A stretch of DNA of 64,000 nucleotides from Terrirubrum flagellatum (GTDB lineage Bacteria; Pseudomonadota; Alphaproteobacteria; Rhizobiales; Beijerinckiaceae), in contig NZ_CP091852.1 in assembly GCF_022059845.1 (NCBI RefSeq), forward strand, positions 248,001-312,000, read 5' to 3'. Below, piece by piece: positions 32,125 through 40,953 of this stretch (within the stretch, counting starts at the first letter, position 1; the number at the start of each line of letters is the position of its first letter). Both the position numbers and the translations under genes were made by a program. Under the pieces are notes generated by a model. It had not been told where the DNA came from. It saw nothing but the letters and a program-made list of their open reading frames with translations, and did not search any database.

Positions 32125-32925
32125 ATGACGGCTGTCAACGCCAAAAAAAGAGCCGGGGGCGCCTCATCGCCGGTCATGGCGATCGAGACGGCGAACCTCG
32201 CCATGGACGGCGCGGCGCCGCTCTACGAGATCGTGAAGCGGCGGATGTCGGAGTCGATCCTGTTCGGCGAATGGCCGCCCGGCTCCGCGCTGCCAAGCGA
32301 AGTGGCTCTCGCGCAGAGCTTCGGCGTCGCGGTCGGCACGATGCGGCGCGCGCTCAGCGATCTCGCGGCGGAAGGCCTGCTCAGCCGCCGCAGGAAAACC
32401 GGCACTGTCGTCACCGGCCGCACGCCGCATCACAGCCTGCGCTTCTTCTTCCAGTATTTCCGGCTGCACGGCATGGATGGCGCGCTGCTGCGCTCGAATC
32501 CGAAAGTGCTCGGCGCCGAGCGCGGTGTGGCGACGTCAGACGAAGCGACGCGCCTTGAACTCGCGCCCGAGGCCGAAGTGCTGCGCATTCATCGCCTGCG
32601 TCTGATCGAGGGACGGCCGATCATGCGCGACCGCTATATTTTTCCGGCGGCGCGGCTGCCGGATTTTCCGACATCGCCTGACGCGATGCCGGAACTGCTC
32701 TATCTCCATCTGCTTGAGCGCTACGGCATCCGCATTTCGGCTGTGCGCGAGCAGATCACGGCGGAGCTGGCCGATGAAGAAGACGCGCGCTTGCTCGAGC
32801 TTGAGCGGCCCGCCTCGATTCTCGCGATCAACGAGATTTCGTTTGATCAGTCCGGCGCGCCGACGATTCTCGGGCTGCATCGCGCCACCACGGAGCGACA
32901 CTGCTATGTCAACGAGGTGCGGTGA
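32125..32925 (+). CDS. GntR family regulator, HutC subfamily (UTRA domain)
   Basis: Regulator of 266 residues from the ATG at 32125 (alternatives at 32176 and 32203; the shortest would still hold both domains). Winged helix near residues 25 to 95, with LYEIVKRRMSESILFGEWPP and ALPSEVALAQSFGVAVGTMR; the C-terminal UTRA ligand domain includes EVLRIHRLRLIEGRPIMRDR. Divergent from the M20-Dpp operon, which it most likely controls in response to the imported compound. Confidence 0.9.
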   Translation: MTAVNAKKRAGGASSPVMAIETANLAMDGAAPLYEIVKRRMSESILFGEWPPGSALPSEVALAQSFGVAVGTMRRALSDLAAEGLLSRRRKTGTVVTGRTPHHSLRFFFQYFRLHGMDGALLRSNPKVLGAERGVATSDEATRLELAPEAEVLRIHRLRLIEGRPIMRDRYIFPAARLPDFPTSPDAMPELLYLHLLERYGIRISAVREQITAELADEEDARLLELERPASILAINEISFDQSGAPTILGLHRATTERHCYVNEVR

Positions 32926-32998
32926 TCCCGGTGATTGGGGATCGATATTGCCGCGATCGGTGGGAGCGCGCGAGAGTGGGTGGAGAATCCATAGCGTT

Positions 32999-33184
32999 GT
33001 CGCTTCGCGAAATCTTTCGCTGGGCCCCGGACACGGTTCCGCTCACTTCGTTTCGCTGCACCGTTCCGGGGACGGAGACAGCTTCAGCGTGAGGGAATGA
33101 AACTCTCTCCGTCCCCGGTTTCATGAAGTGAGCGAAGCGAACGGAATGAAGACCGGGGCCCAGCGCAAGAAGTCGCGAAGCGAC
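32999..33184. repeat. Nested inverted repeat spanning 186 bases
   Basis: Four pairs of arms nest: GTCGCTTCGCGA (32999 to 33010) with 33173 to 33184; CGCTGGGCCCCGG (33018 to 33030) with 33153 to 33165; CGCTCACTTC (33040 to 33049) with 33125 to 33134; CCGGGGACGGAG (33066 to 33077) with 33107 to 33118. All four are perfect. The gap lies between converging GntR and RraA genes and has no coding sign. It looks like a long palindromic intergenic element or a strong bidirectional terminator. Confidence 0.8.
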
Positions 33185-33189
33185 CTTTC

Positions 33190-33909
33190 TCAGCGTCTCT
33201 TCGCCTTGCGCCACGCAGCGAAGTCAATCTTCGATTGCTCCTCGGTCGGGGGATAGAGGCCGAGGATCGAGCGGCCCTCATTCACCTTCTCCGTGACGAA
33301 ATCCTCGAACGCGGTCATTTCGGTCGCTTCGTCAGCGATCTCGTCGGCGAGATGCGCGGGGATCACGACGACGCCCTCGCGGTCGCCGACGATCACATCG
33401 CCCGGCCACACCGGCGCGTCGCCGCAGCCGATCGGAACGTTGATGTCGAGCGCCTGATGCACCGTGAGGTTCGTCGGCGCCGACGGGCGATTGTGATAGG
33501 ATGGAAACGGCAGCGCCGCGATCTCAGGCGAATCCCTGAAGCCGCCATCGGTGACGACGCCGGCGACGCCGCGCTTCATCAATCGCGTCACGAGAATTGA
33601 TCCCGCCGACGCCGCGCGTGGATCCTTGCGGCTGTCGATGACGAACACGGCGCCCGGCGGGCAATCCTCGATCGCCTTGCGCTGGGGATGGGCGCGATCC
33701 TGAAACACGGAGAGCTGGTTCAGGTCTTCGCGCGCCGGGATGTAGCGCAGCGTGAAGGCCTCGCCGACCATGTTTGGCAGATCGGGATTGAGCGGATGCA
33801 CGTTCTGGATGAACTGGTTGCGGAAGCCGCGCTTGAACAGCGCTGTGCAGATCGTCGCGGTGCTGACCTCTTTCAACTTGTCACGCGTTTCGAGCTTCAA
33901 TTTGCTCAT
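33190..33909 (-). CDS. RraA-like family protein (probable pyruvate aldolase type)
   Basis: Protein of 239 residues of the RraA/HMG aldolase family. Family marks: TATICTALFKRGFRNQFI at the N-terminus, GGFRD in GVAGVVTDGGFRDSPEI (Arg/Asp of the metal and pyruvate site) and CGDAPVWPGDVIVGDREGVV. Members cleave 4-hydroxy-4-methyl-2-oxoglutarate-like acids to pyruvate; others inhibit RNase E. Next to a sugar-acid dehydratase an aldolase role on a 2-keto acid is likelier. ATGs at 33909 and 33918 are both possible. A second homologue is at 40027. Confidence 0.88.
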   Translation of the reverse strand: MSKLKLETRDKLKEVSTATICTALFKRGFRNQFIQNVHPLNPDLPNMVGEAFTLRYIPAREDLNQLSVFQDRAHPQRKAIEDCPPGAVFVIDSRKDPRAASAGSILVTRLMKRGVAGVVTDGGFRDSPEIAALPFPSYHNRPSAPTNLTVHQALDINVPIGCGDAPVWPGDVIVGDREGVVVIPAHLADEIADEATEMTAFEDFVTEKVNEGRSILGLYPPTEEQSKIDFAAWRKAKRR

Positions 33910-33922
33910 CGTATCCATCCTG

Positions 33923-35656
33923 TCAGAAGATCGCCGGCTCGGAGACTTGTGGGCCGAATCCGGTTTTGAGGAAATCGAAATCGCAGCCGGCGTCGGCCTG
34001 CTCGATATGCTGGCTGAACATCCAGCCATAGCCGCGGCCGTAACGCGCCGGTTGCGGCGGCAGAGCGGCGCGGCGGCGTTCAAGCTCCGCATCCGACACG
34101 TCGAGCGAGATCGTGCGGGCGGGAACGTCGATCGCGATCATGTCGCCCGTTCGCACCAGCGCCAGCGGTCCGCCGACGAAGGATTCAGGCGAGACATGCA
34201 GGATGCAGGCGCCATAGCTCGTGCCGCTCATGCGCGCGTCCGAGATGCGCACCATGTCGCGCACGCCCTGCTTCACCAGCTTCTTCGGGATCGGCAGCAT
34301 GCCCCATTCCGGCATGCCGGGGCCGCCAAGCGGCCCGGCGTTGCGCAGCACCAGCACATGCTCTGGCGTGACGTCGAGATCATCACGATCGATGTTCGCC
34401 TTCAGCGCGGGATAATCATCAAACACCAGCGCCGGCCCGCGATGCTGGAGCAGATGGCTCGCGGCCGCAGACGGCTTCATCACGCAGCCATCAGGCGCGA
34501 GATTGCCTTTCAGCACCGCGAGCGCGCCTTCGCGATAAATGGGATTGTCGAGCGGGCGGATCACGTCCTCGTTGAAGATCTCCGCGCCTTCAAGGCTGTC
34601 AGCCCAGTTCTGTCCCGACGCGTTGATCTGCGTGAGATCGAGGAAGGGTTTTAAACGCGTCAGCAGCGCAAGCAGGCCGCCGGCGTAGTAGAAATCCTCC
34701 ATGAGATATGTGTCGCCGCTCGGCCTGATATTGGCGATGACAGGCGTGACGCGGCTCGCTGCGTCGAAATGTTCGAGCCCGATCGCATGGCCGGCGCGGC
34801 GCGCCATGGCGAGGAGGTGAATGACGGCGTTGGTCGAGCAGCCCATCGCCATTGCGACTGTGATGGCGTTTTTGAATGCGCCCTCGGTCTGGATTTTATC
34901 GGGCGTCAGATCCTCCGCCACCATCTCGACGATGCGGCGGCCTGCAGCCGAGCACATGCGGATATGGTTGGAATCCGCCGCCGGAATCGAGGAGGCGCCG
35001 GGCAGAGTCATGCCGAGCGTGTCGGCGAGCGCGGTCATGGTCGCGGCCGTGCCCATGGTCATGCACACGCCATAGGAGCGCGCGATGCCGACCTCCATCT
35101 CGGACCAGGCTTGCGCCGAAATGTTTCCGGCGCGGCGCTCGTCCCAATATTTGAAGGCGTCGGAGCCCGAGCCCAGCACCTTGCCGCGCCAGTTGCCGCG
35201 CAGCATCGGCCCTGCGGGAACGAAGATCGCGGGAACGCCGGCGCTCGTCGCGCCAAGAAGCAGGCCAGGAGTCGTCTTGTCGCAGCCGCCCATCAGCACG
35301 ACGCCGTCAACGGGATGCGAGCGGATCAACTCCTCCGTCTCCATCGCGAGGAAATTGCGATAGAGCATGGTCGTCGGCTTGACCTTGCTTTCCGACAGCG
35401 AAATCGCCGGCAGCTCCACCGGAAATCCGCCCGCCTGCAGCACGCCGCGCTTCACATCCTCGACGCGATGCTTGAAATGCGCGTGGCACTGATTGAGATC
35501 GGACCATGTGTTGATGATCGCGATGACAGGCTTGCTGGCGTATTCTTCGCCCGCATAGCCCATCTGGCTCATGCGCGAACGATGGCCGAAGGAGCGGAAA
35601 TCATCCGGGCCGAACCAGCGGGCCGAGCGCAGCGGCTTGCGCGAAGAAGAATCCAT
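33923..35656 (-). CDS. IlvD/Edd family dehydratase, aldonic-acid type
   Basis: Iron-sulfur dehydratase of 577 residues. Probable cluster cysteines are in WSDLNQCHAHF near residue 58, MGGCDKTTPG near 126 and SYGVCMTMGTAAT near 198; SDARMSGTSYG near 477 is the C-terminal active-site signature. Length and the opening RSARWFGPDDFRSFGHRSR match L-arabonate/pentonate dehydratases better than dihydroxy-acid dehydratase of isoleucine synthesis. It would turn an aldonic acid into a 2-keto-3-deoxy acid. A continuous open frame extends upstream to 36772 but only covers transporter genes in another frame, so 35656 is chosen. It is followed after 13 bases by RraA. Confidence 0.92.
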   Translation of the reverse strand: MDSSSRKPLRSARWFGPDDFRSFGHRSRMSQMGYAGEEYASKPVIAIINTWSDLNQCHAHFKHRVEDVKRGVLQAGGFPVELPAISLSESKVKPTTMLYRNFLAMETEELIRSHPVDGVVLMGGCDKTTPGLLLGATSAGVPAIFVPAGPMLRGNWRGKVLGSGSDAFKYWDERRAGNISAQAWSEMEVGIARSYGVCMTMGTAATMTALADTLGMTLPGASSIPAADSNHIRMCSAAGRRIVEMVAEDLTPDKIQTEGAFKNAITVAMAMGCSTNAVIHLLAMARRAGHAIGLEHFDAASRVTPVIANIRPSGDTYLMEDFYYAGGLLALLTRLKPFLDLTQINASGQNWADSLEGAEIFNEDVIRPLDNPIYREGALAVLKGNLAPDGCVMKPSAAASHLLQHRGPALVFDDYPALKANIDRDDLDVTPEHVLVLRNAGPLGGPGMPEWGMLPIPKKLVKQGVRDMVRISDARMSGTSYGACILHVSPESFVGGPLALVRTGDMIAIDVPARTISLDVSDAELERRRAALPPQPARYGRGYGWMFSQHIEQADAGCDFDFLKTGFGPQVSEPAIF

Positions 35657-35682
35657 GAGCTTTGTTTCAACTCTCGATAGCG

Positions 35683-36537
35683 TCAGGCCTGCAGGCCCCA
35701 GCGCAGCACCGTCCTGCGCTCGACATTGCGGAAGATCAAATTCTCGACGACGAGACCGATCAGGATGACGGTGAGCAGGCCAGCGAACACGTTCGGAATT
35801 TCGAGCAGGTTGCGATTCTCGAAGATGAACCAGCCCAATCCGCCCTGCCCCGAAGAAACGCCGAACACGAGTTCTGCCGCGACGAGTGTGCGCCAGGCGA
35901 AGGCCCAGCCGATCTTGAGGCCGGCGAGGATCGAGGGAAACGCCGCGGGAATGAGGATCTTCCTGATATAGGCGAAGCCTTTCAGCGCGTAGTTGCGCCC
36001 GACCATGCGCAAGGTCTGCGACACCGCGCGAAAGCCGGAATGGGTGTTGAGCGCCACCGGCCACAGCACGGAGTGAATGAGAATGAAGACGAGGCTGCCA
36101 TTGCCGAGGCCGAACCAGATCAGCGCCAGCGGCAGCAGCGCGATCGCCGGCAGCGGGCTCAGCATCGCCGTCATGGTTTCGAGAAAGTCCGAGCCGATGC
36201 GCGTGTTGATTGCGACGATGGTCAAGGCGCCGGCGAGCAACACGCCGACGACATAACCCATCAACAGCACCTTTACGGAAGCCCAGGCGCGCGCCGGCAA
36301 GGTTCCGTCGGCGACGCGTTCTCCCAGCGCCTGCAGCGTTTCCGTCAGCGTCGGAAACAGCAGCGGATTGTCGAGGATGCGGCCGTAGGCTTCCCAGATC
36401 AGCGCGAGAATGAGGATCAGCACGGTCTTGCGAACGAAGCTTGAATCCCATGCAAGCTCGGCCCAGCTCAACTTGCGCTCGGCTTCGACATTTGCGGGAC
36501 CCGCGGTCTCGCGAAGGATAATGCGCGCAGTCGACAT
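35683..36537 (-). CDS. ABC transporter permease, Tau/Ssu/nitrate type
   Basis: Permease of 284 residues with about 6 membrane segments and the family's coupling loop, RAVSQTLRMVGRNYALKGFA near residue 168. It pairs with the ATPase upstream; start and stop overlap by one base. Part of the operon that ends with IlvD and RraA. Confidence 0.92.
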   Translation of the reverse strand: MSTARIILRETAGPANVEAERKLSWAELAWDSSFVRKTVLILILALIWEAYGRILDNPLLFPTLTETLQALGERVADGTLPARAWASVKVLLMGYVVGVLLAGALTIVAINTRIGSDFLETMTAMLSPLPAIALLPLALIWFGLGNGSLVFILIHSVLWPVALNTHSGFRAVSQTLRMVGRNYALKGFAYIRKILIPAAFPSILAGLKIGWAFAWRTLVAAELVFGVSSGQGGLGWFIFENRNLLEIPNVFAGLLTVILIGLVVENLIFRNVERRTVLRWGLQA

Positions 36538-37412
36538 CAGTGGGCCTCCGCGTCTTCATCGGCGAACAGCATGTCGTGAATCTCTTTTTCGAGGCGACCG
36601 GCGCTGCCGTCGGTGGGCGAGGCCGTGTCGACATCGACGACTTCAGCCTTGACGCGGCCGGGATGGGGCGACAGCAGCAGGATGCGATTGCCGATCTTGA
36701 TCGCTTCGGCGATCGAATGGGTGACGAACAGCACGGTGAAGCGCGTCTCGTTCCAGAGCTGCAAGAGTTCATCCTGACAGGTGCGGCGCGTCAGCGCGTC
36801 GAGCGCGGCGAAGGGCTCATCCATCAGCAGGATGTCGGGCTCCATCGCCATGCCGCGCGCGATGGCGACGCGCTGCTTCATGCCGCCGGACAGCGTATGG
36901 GGATAACTGTCGATGGCGCGGGTGAGATTGACCTTCTCGATATAATGTCGCGCCTTCTGCTCGGCTTCGCGGCGCGACAGCTTGCGCGCATCGAGCAGCG
37001 GAAACATCACATTCTGCAACACCGTCTTCCAGGGCAGAAGCTGATCGAATTCCTGGAACACCATCATGCGATCAGGCCCCGGCTCCTTCACGGCGCGGCC
37101 CTTGATGGTGATCGATCCTTCGCTCGGCTTGAGATAGCCGCCGACCGCCTTGAGTAAAGTCGACTTTCCGCAGCCGGAGGGGCCGAGGAGAACGAAACGG
37201 TCGGCCTTGTTGACCTGGAAACTTACGCGCTCCGTCGCCGTGATGGCGAGGCTCGGCGTCTTGTAGCGAAGCGTGACCGAAGACACGTCCAGCAGGGGTT
37301 CCGCGCTCAAGCGCTGCTCCTCATATCGGCGTTGCGCGGTTTCCGCGCCGCCGCGCATGGAGGCGGCGGGCGCAGGCGCATCGAAGGCAAGATCAGGCGC
37401 CGGGGAGGTCAT
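36537..37412 (-). CDS. ABC transporter ATP-binding protein, Tau/Ssu type
   Basis: ATPase of 291 residues. Walker A LLGPSGCGKSTLLKAVGGY near residue 75, signature LSGGMKQRVAIARGM near 169, Walker B ILLMDEPFAALDALTRR near 189. A 40-residue N-terminal leader precedes the domain. Its start lies within the end of the binding-protein gene (20-base overlap). Confidence 0.92.
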   Translation of the reverse strand: MTSPAPDLAFDAPAPAASMRGGAETAQRRYEEQRLSAEPLLDVSSVTLRYKTPSLAITATERVSFQVNKADRFVLLGPSGCGKSTLLKAVGGYLKPSEGSITIKGRAVKEPGPDRMMVFQEFDQLLPWKTVLQNVMFPLLDARKLSRREAEQKARHYIEKVNLTRAIDSYPHTLSGGMKQRVAIARGMAMEPDILLMDEPFAALDALTRRTCQDELLQLWNETRFTVLFVTHSIAEAIKIGNRILLLSPHPGRVKAEVVDVDTASPTDGSAGRLEKEIHDMLFADEDAEAH

Positions 37413-38400
37413 GGGCGACCGGCAGATAATAGTCTTTCCATGACGCTGGCGCCGTTTTCAGCGCCCCCACCTGCTTCAGATGCGCGGCGAATTTCATCGT
37501 CCCCTGCGGATAAAGATTCCACTCCATCATGCCGGGCTGCGCCAAGAGATCGAGCAGCGTTTCGGCCGGCGTCTTGTCATTGTTTATCTCGCGATAGGCC
37601 TCGACACTTTCCTTCAGATTGGATTCGATGAATTTCTTCGCTTCTTCCGCCGCGGCGCGCACCGCCTGAATCACTTTCGGGTTGGCGTCGGCGAATTTCG
37701 TGGTGGTGAAGAACTGGCCCTGCGACAGAGGTCCGCCGATGATCTCCGCTGAAGTGATCACCTGATGCGCGCCCTGAATTTCCTTCAGCTCATAATAGTC
37801 GAAGGGCGGAGCGCCAAAATGGCTCTTCACCTCATGGCTGGCGTTCTTCATGGCGATGAACGCGTCGGGATGGCCCATCTGCACGGTGAGCGGATCGAAC
37901 TTCGCCCACTGGTCCGCGCCGAACATCTGCGCCGCCGCCATCTGCAAAAGGATCGCCTGCGTCGACACCTTCACGGTCGGCACCGCGATCTTGTCGCCCG
38001 AGGCGAGATCCTTCAACGTCTTGATTTTCGGATCGCGGCTGACGAATTTCAGCGGCGACGCCGAACTTGCAACAACGCCCTTCACGCCGCCGCGCGTGCG
38101 GTCCCACAGCAGCAGCAGCGGTCCCGTGCCGGTGTTGACGAGATCGACGCCGCCGGAGATCAGCGCGTCCTGCTGCGCGCCGCCATTGGCGAAGGACAAC
38201 CATTTCACGCTCGCGCCCGAAATGCCGGCCTTCTCCATATGCTTTTCGATCAGCTTGTACTTCTCGATCACATGCAGCGGCATGTAGAGAATGCCGGGTT
38301 GGCGGCTGATCGTGATTTCCGACTTCTGCTGCGCGTGGCTTCCCGTCGGGATCATCGCCATCGCGGCTGCGCCGCCGATCGCCTGTCTGCGATTCAACAT
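37393..38400 (-). CDS. ABC transporter substrate-binding protein, NMT1/TauA-like
   Basis: Periplasmic binding protein of 335 residues. N-terminus LNRRQAIGGAAAMAMIPTG is a Tat-like or Sec signal ending SHAQQ. NMT1-type features: VKWLSFANGGAQQDALISGG and VSTQAILLQMAAAQMFG. Such proteins bind small sulfonates, pyrimidines, phthalates and related anions. Together with the dehydratase and aldolases a small carboxylate or sugar acid seems plausible. The ATG at 38400 follows GAGGAAGG; a longer frame from 38481 lacks support. Confidence 0.9.
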   Translation of the reverse strand: MLNRRQAIGGAAAMAMIPTGSHAQQKSEITISRQPGILYMPLHVIEKYKLIEKHMEKAGISGASVKWLSFANGGAQQDALISGGVDLVNTGTGPLLLLWDRTRGGVKGVVASSASPLKFVSRDPKIKTLKDLASGDKIAVPTVKVSTQAILLQMAAAQMFGADQWAKFDPLTVQMGHPDAFIAMKNASHEVKSHFGAPPFDYYELKEIQGAHQVITSAEIIGGPLSQGQFFTTTKFADANPKVIQAVRAAAEEAKKFIESNLKESVEAYREINNDKTPAETLLDLLAQPGMMEWNLYPQGTMKFAAHLKQVGALKTAPASWKDYYLPVAHDLPGA

Positions 38401-38477
38401 CTGCGTTTCCTTCCTCTCGTTGCGGCGCTTCTTCGCGCCTGCGGATTCAGCGCCGGTCTTCGGCCGGCTTGTTCGAT

Positions 38478-39569
38478 TCAATCGCCTGTTCGGGTCGTCG
38501 CCTGGATCAGGCCCTGGGTATAGCCGAGCGCGAAAGCGAAGAAGCGTTCGCGCGCGGGATCGAGATCAGAGAGCGGCACATGATCGGGACAGAGGATGCC
38601 GTCATAGCCGACCGCGCGATAGGCGCGGATGCAGGCGGCCATGTCGACGCTGCCCTCGTCCGGGAAGCATTCATGAAAATCGAGATAGCCGCCTTTGATA
38701 TTGCGGAAATGCACCATGAAGATGCGCTTGCGCGCGCCGAATTCGCGAATGGCCGCGAGCACCGCGCCGTTCGGATCATCCGACATTTCCGCGACAGTTC
38801 CCTGGCAGAAATTCAGGCCGTGCGACGGGCTTCCAGGCGCGATGTCGAGAAAGCGCCGCATGCCGTCGACCGAGCCGACAACGTGATGAACGCCGTTGAG
38901 GCCGCCCTTGGGAAAAGCGGGATCATGGGGGTGACCGGCGAGGCGCACGCCGGCTTTCTCTGCTGTGGGCACGATCTGCTCGACGAGATATTCGAGCGCT
39001 TGCCAGCCTTGGCTTTCGCTGACGCCGCCGGCGTCCGTTCCGAGAATCTGTCCGACCGCTTCGGGCGTGCCGAGCGCGTTGACCGCGATGTCGGCGCCAT
39101 GCGTTCCGCCGCCGGGATGGCCGACGCCCCAATAGGAGAAGCGCGCATCCCTGTCGGGCGAATAATCGGCGGCGCGAAAGGCGCTGCAACGCACGCCGCC
39201 GCGTCCTTCAACGAAGCCGGTGCGCGTGATGCCGACCATCTGGATATTATATTTGAGCGTCGTTACGCCGCCGTCGGCCGCGGCGCGAATATCCTTGCGC
39301 AAGCGCTCGGCTGTCGCGGCCGCTTTTTCAGGCGCATGCAGGCTGTCGAGCAGGATCGAGCCGACGTCCAGCGCCAGCACTTCGAGCTTGAGGCCGAGGC
39401 TTTCGATCCCGCGTCGCTGCGCCGCGACTTTCTTCGCGTCCCACGCGCCGTCCTCGCCCAGCAATTGCGTGTTGGGCCTTGAATCCACAACGATCGCGCC
39501 GACGCCATATTGCGTCGAGAGGCGCAGCCGCTCTTCGGTCGGATTGATGATCTGCTCGCCAATATACAT
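38478..39569 (-). CDS. Mannonate dehydratase-like TIM-barrel protein
   Basis: Protein of 363 residues, xylose-isomerase-like barrel of the UxuA group. Marks: YNIQMVGITRTG near residue 106, GHPHDPAFPKGGLNGVHHVV near 213, LNFCQGTVAEM (metal-site Cys) near 253, MVHFRNIKGGYLDFHE near 284 and CPDHVPLSD near 330. UxuA converts D-mannonate to 2-keto-3-deoxygluconate. The HPxDP motif differs from classical UxuA, so the sugar acid may be another one. Same operon direction as the Tau-type importer; 77 bases separate it from the binding-protein gene. Confidence 0.87.
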   Translation of the reverse strand: MYIGEQIINPTEERLRLSTQYGVGAIVVDSRPNTQLLGEDGAWDAKKVAAQRRGIESLGLKLEVLALDVGSILLDSLHAPEKAAATAERLRKDIRAAADGGVTTLKYNIQMVGITRTGFVEGRGGVRCSAFRAADYSPDRDARFSYWGVGHPGGGTHGADIAVNALGTPEAVGQILGTDAGGVSESQGWQALEYLVEQIVPTAEKAGVRLAGHPHDPAFPKGGLNGVHHVVGSVDGMRRFLDIAPGSPSHGLNFCQGTVAEMSDDPNGAVLAAIREFGARKRIFMVHFRNIKGGYLDFHECFPDEGSVDMAACIRAYRAVGYDGILCPDHVPLSDLDPARERFFAFALGYTQGLIQATTRTGD

Positions 39570-39575
39570 CAGGGC

Positions 39576-40010
39576 TCAGACCTTGTGATCATGGGCGAGG
39601 TGATAGCCGCGCCCGGCATAGTCAAAGTCGTGAAGCTCGGCGATCGGGACGGAGGAATCCGCAGGCGACGCATAATAGGCGCGGATTTCACTGATCAGCC
39701 CGCTCTTCTCATCAAAGACGTACCACTCGTCGCCGCGCAGCGCCGTATTCATCTTTCGCTTCCAGTGCGTCCACTCGATCACAGCTTCAGGCGCCGTCGA
39801 GGAGCACAGAACTTTTTCGATCGTCCATTGCGAGCCGAGATTTTCGACGCACCACACCCATTTCTTCGCGATCATGTCGGCGCCACGCCAGGGAATGTCG
39901 GGCAAGCCGGGCGGAAAGTAATGCACCGCGTCCGGCGTGAAGCAGGAGACGAGCGCGTGATAATCGCCGGCGTTGCAGGCGGCGAAATAGCGCCGGATTT
40001 CCGACTCCAT
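39576..40010 (-). CDS. SnoaL-like / NTF2-fold protein
   Basis: Small protein of 144 residues. SnoaL-type pattern: IRRYFAACNAGDYHALVSCF, TPDAVHYFPPG, then EWTHWKRKM and a C-terminal strand IRAYYASPAD. The function cannot be stated beyond the fold; related proteins act as dehydratases or isomerases. It lies between the mannonate dehydratase-like gene (6 bases) and the second RraA gene (16 bases), so it belongs to the pathway. The upstream frame to 40175 covers RraA sequence and is rejected. Confidence 0.82.
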   Translation of the reverse strand: MESEIRRYFAACNAGDYHALVSCFTPDAVHYFPPGLPDIPWRGADMIAKKWVWCVENLGSQWTIEKVLCSSTAPEAVIEWTHWKRKMNTALRGDEWYVFDEKSGLISEIRAYYASPADSSVPIAELHDFDYAGRGYHLAHDHKV

Positions 40011-40026
40011 ATGAGTTGGCGTGACC

Positions 40027-40812
40027 TTAGCCACCGACTTTCTCCGCGCGGATTTTGCTGGCGTCTTCAGGGCGCGAGCCAGCTTTCTTCCACGCTTCAT
40101 AGTCGGCGCGGGTCTGGTCGGTCGGGGGATAAACGCCATAGAGACCTTCGCCCGCCGCGATGCGCAGCACGACATAGGCCTCGAACGCGTCGCGTTTCTC
40201 GCAGGCGTCCGCGACTTCGACAGCCATGTGACGGGGAATCACGGTGACGCCGTCGCCATCGCCGACAATGACGTCGCCGGGATAGACGGCGACGCCGGCG
40301 CAGGCGATCGGCACATTGAGATCAGCCGCATGATGCGTCGAAAGCCTAGTCGAGGCGGTCACGCCGCGCGCATAGGCGGGAAAATTCATGCCGCTGATTT
40401 CGAGCCCGTCGCGGAAGGCGCCGTCGGTCACGGCACCGGCGACGCCCTTCACCATCATGCGCGTGAGCAGCACATTGCCGGCGGAGGCGGAGCTGCAATC
40501 ATTGCGGCTGTCGATGACGAGAACCTGGTCCTTGCCGATCTGCTCGACCGCCTCCCACTGGAGATTGTCGGGATTGGGATAGGGCGTCAGCGTGGCGTAG
40601 GTGTCGATGTCTTCGCGCGTCGGGATGAAGCGCAAGGTGAAGGCCTCGCCGGCGAATTTCGCGCAGTTCGGATTGAGCGCCTTCAGCCCCACGAGAAAGC
40701 ATTGCTTCAGGCCGCGGCGGAACAGCTCCGTCGTGAGCGAGCCGCTGCTGATGTGCTTCATCCGCTCGAACAGGCCGGGCGGAAGCGGCGCGATCGTCGG
40801 CTTCGAAGTCAT
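40027..40812 (-). CDS. RraA-like family protein (second copy)
   Basis: 261 residues, homologous to the protein at 33190 to 33909: TTELFRRGLKQCFLVGLKAL, GVAGAVTDGAFRDGLEI and CAGVAVYPGDVIVGDGDGVT. The Arg/Asp motif is intact. It is the first gene of the run 40812 to 33190 and starts 71 bases from a perfect 18-bp palindrome. Two RraA paralogues in one operon suggest that they form a heteromer or act on successive keto acids. Confidence 0.88.
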   Translation of the reverse strand: MTSKPTIAPLPPGLFERMKHISSGSLTTELFRRGLKQCFLVGLKALNPNCAKFAGEAFTLRFIPTREDIDTYATLTPYPNPDNLQWEAVEQIGKDQVLVIDSRNDCSSASAGNVLLTRMMVKGVAGAVTDGAFRDGLEISGMNFPAYARGVTASTRLSTHHAADLNVPIACAGVAVYPGDVIVGDGDGVTVIPRHMAVEVADACEKRDAFEAYVVLRIAAGEGLYGVYPPTDQTRADYEAWKKAGSRPEDASKIRAEKVGG

Positions 40813-40882
40813 GCCCGGACGTTTCCTTGCGTCAGACGAGCCGTTCGGGAAGCCGTCGGCCTCTTGAATTTGGCTCTGATAA

Positions 40883-40900
40883 GCACTAATGCATTAGTGC
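40883..40900. promoter_or_regulatory. Perfect 18-bp palindrome, likely GntR operator
   Basis: GCACTAATGCATTAGTGC reads identically on both strands. It sits 71 bases before RraA (minus) and 53 bases before the GntR gene (plus), in the short divergent spacer. FCD-type GntR proteins bind such palindromes. Confidence 0.8.
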
Positions 40901-40953
40901 GTCAAGCGCGCCGAGCGGCCTTCGCCGGCAACGCCGAGGCGAAAGGAGCCGCC

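Noticed and set aside
33923-35656. Calling the dehydratase ilvD of branched-chain amino acid synthesis
   Set aside because: Sequence hallmarks and the aldolase/sugar-acid neighbours fit aldonate dehydratases better.
35657-36772. N-terminal extension that would make the IlvD-type protein 949 residues
   Set aside because: The extension is the out-of-frame reading of the permease and ATPase genes; the family N-terminus begins at 35656.
40021-40953. Upstream extension of the GntR gene to 544 residues
   Set aside because: It would be antisense to the second RraA gene and would run through the 18-bp palindrome; the ATG at 40954 has a strong ribosome-binding site.
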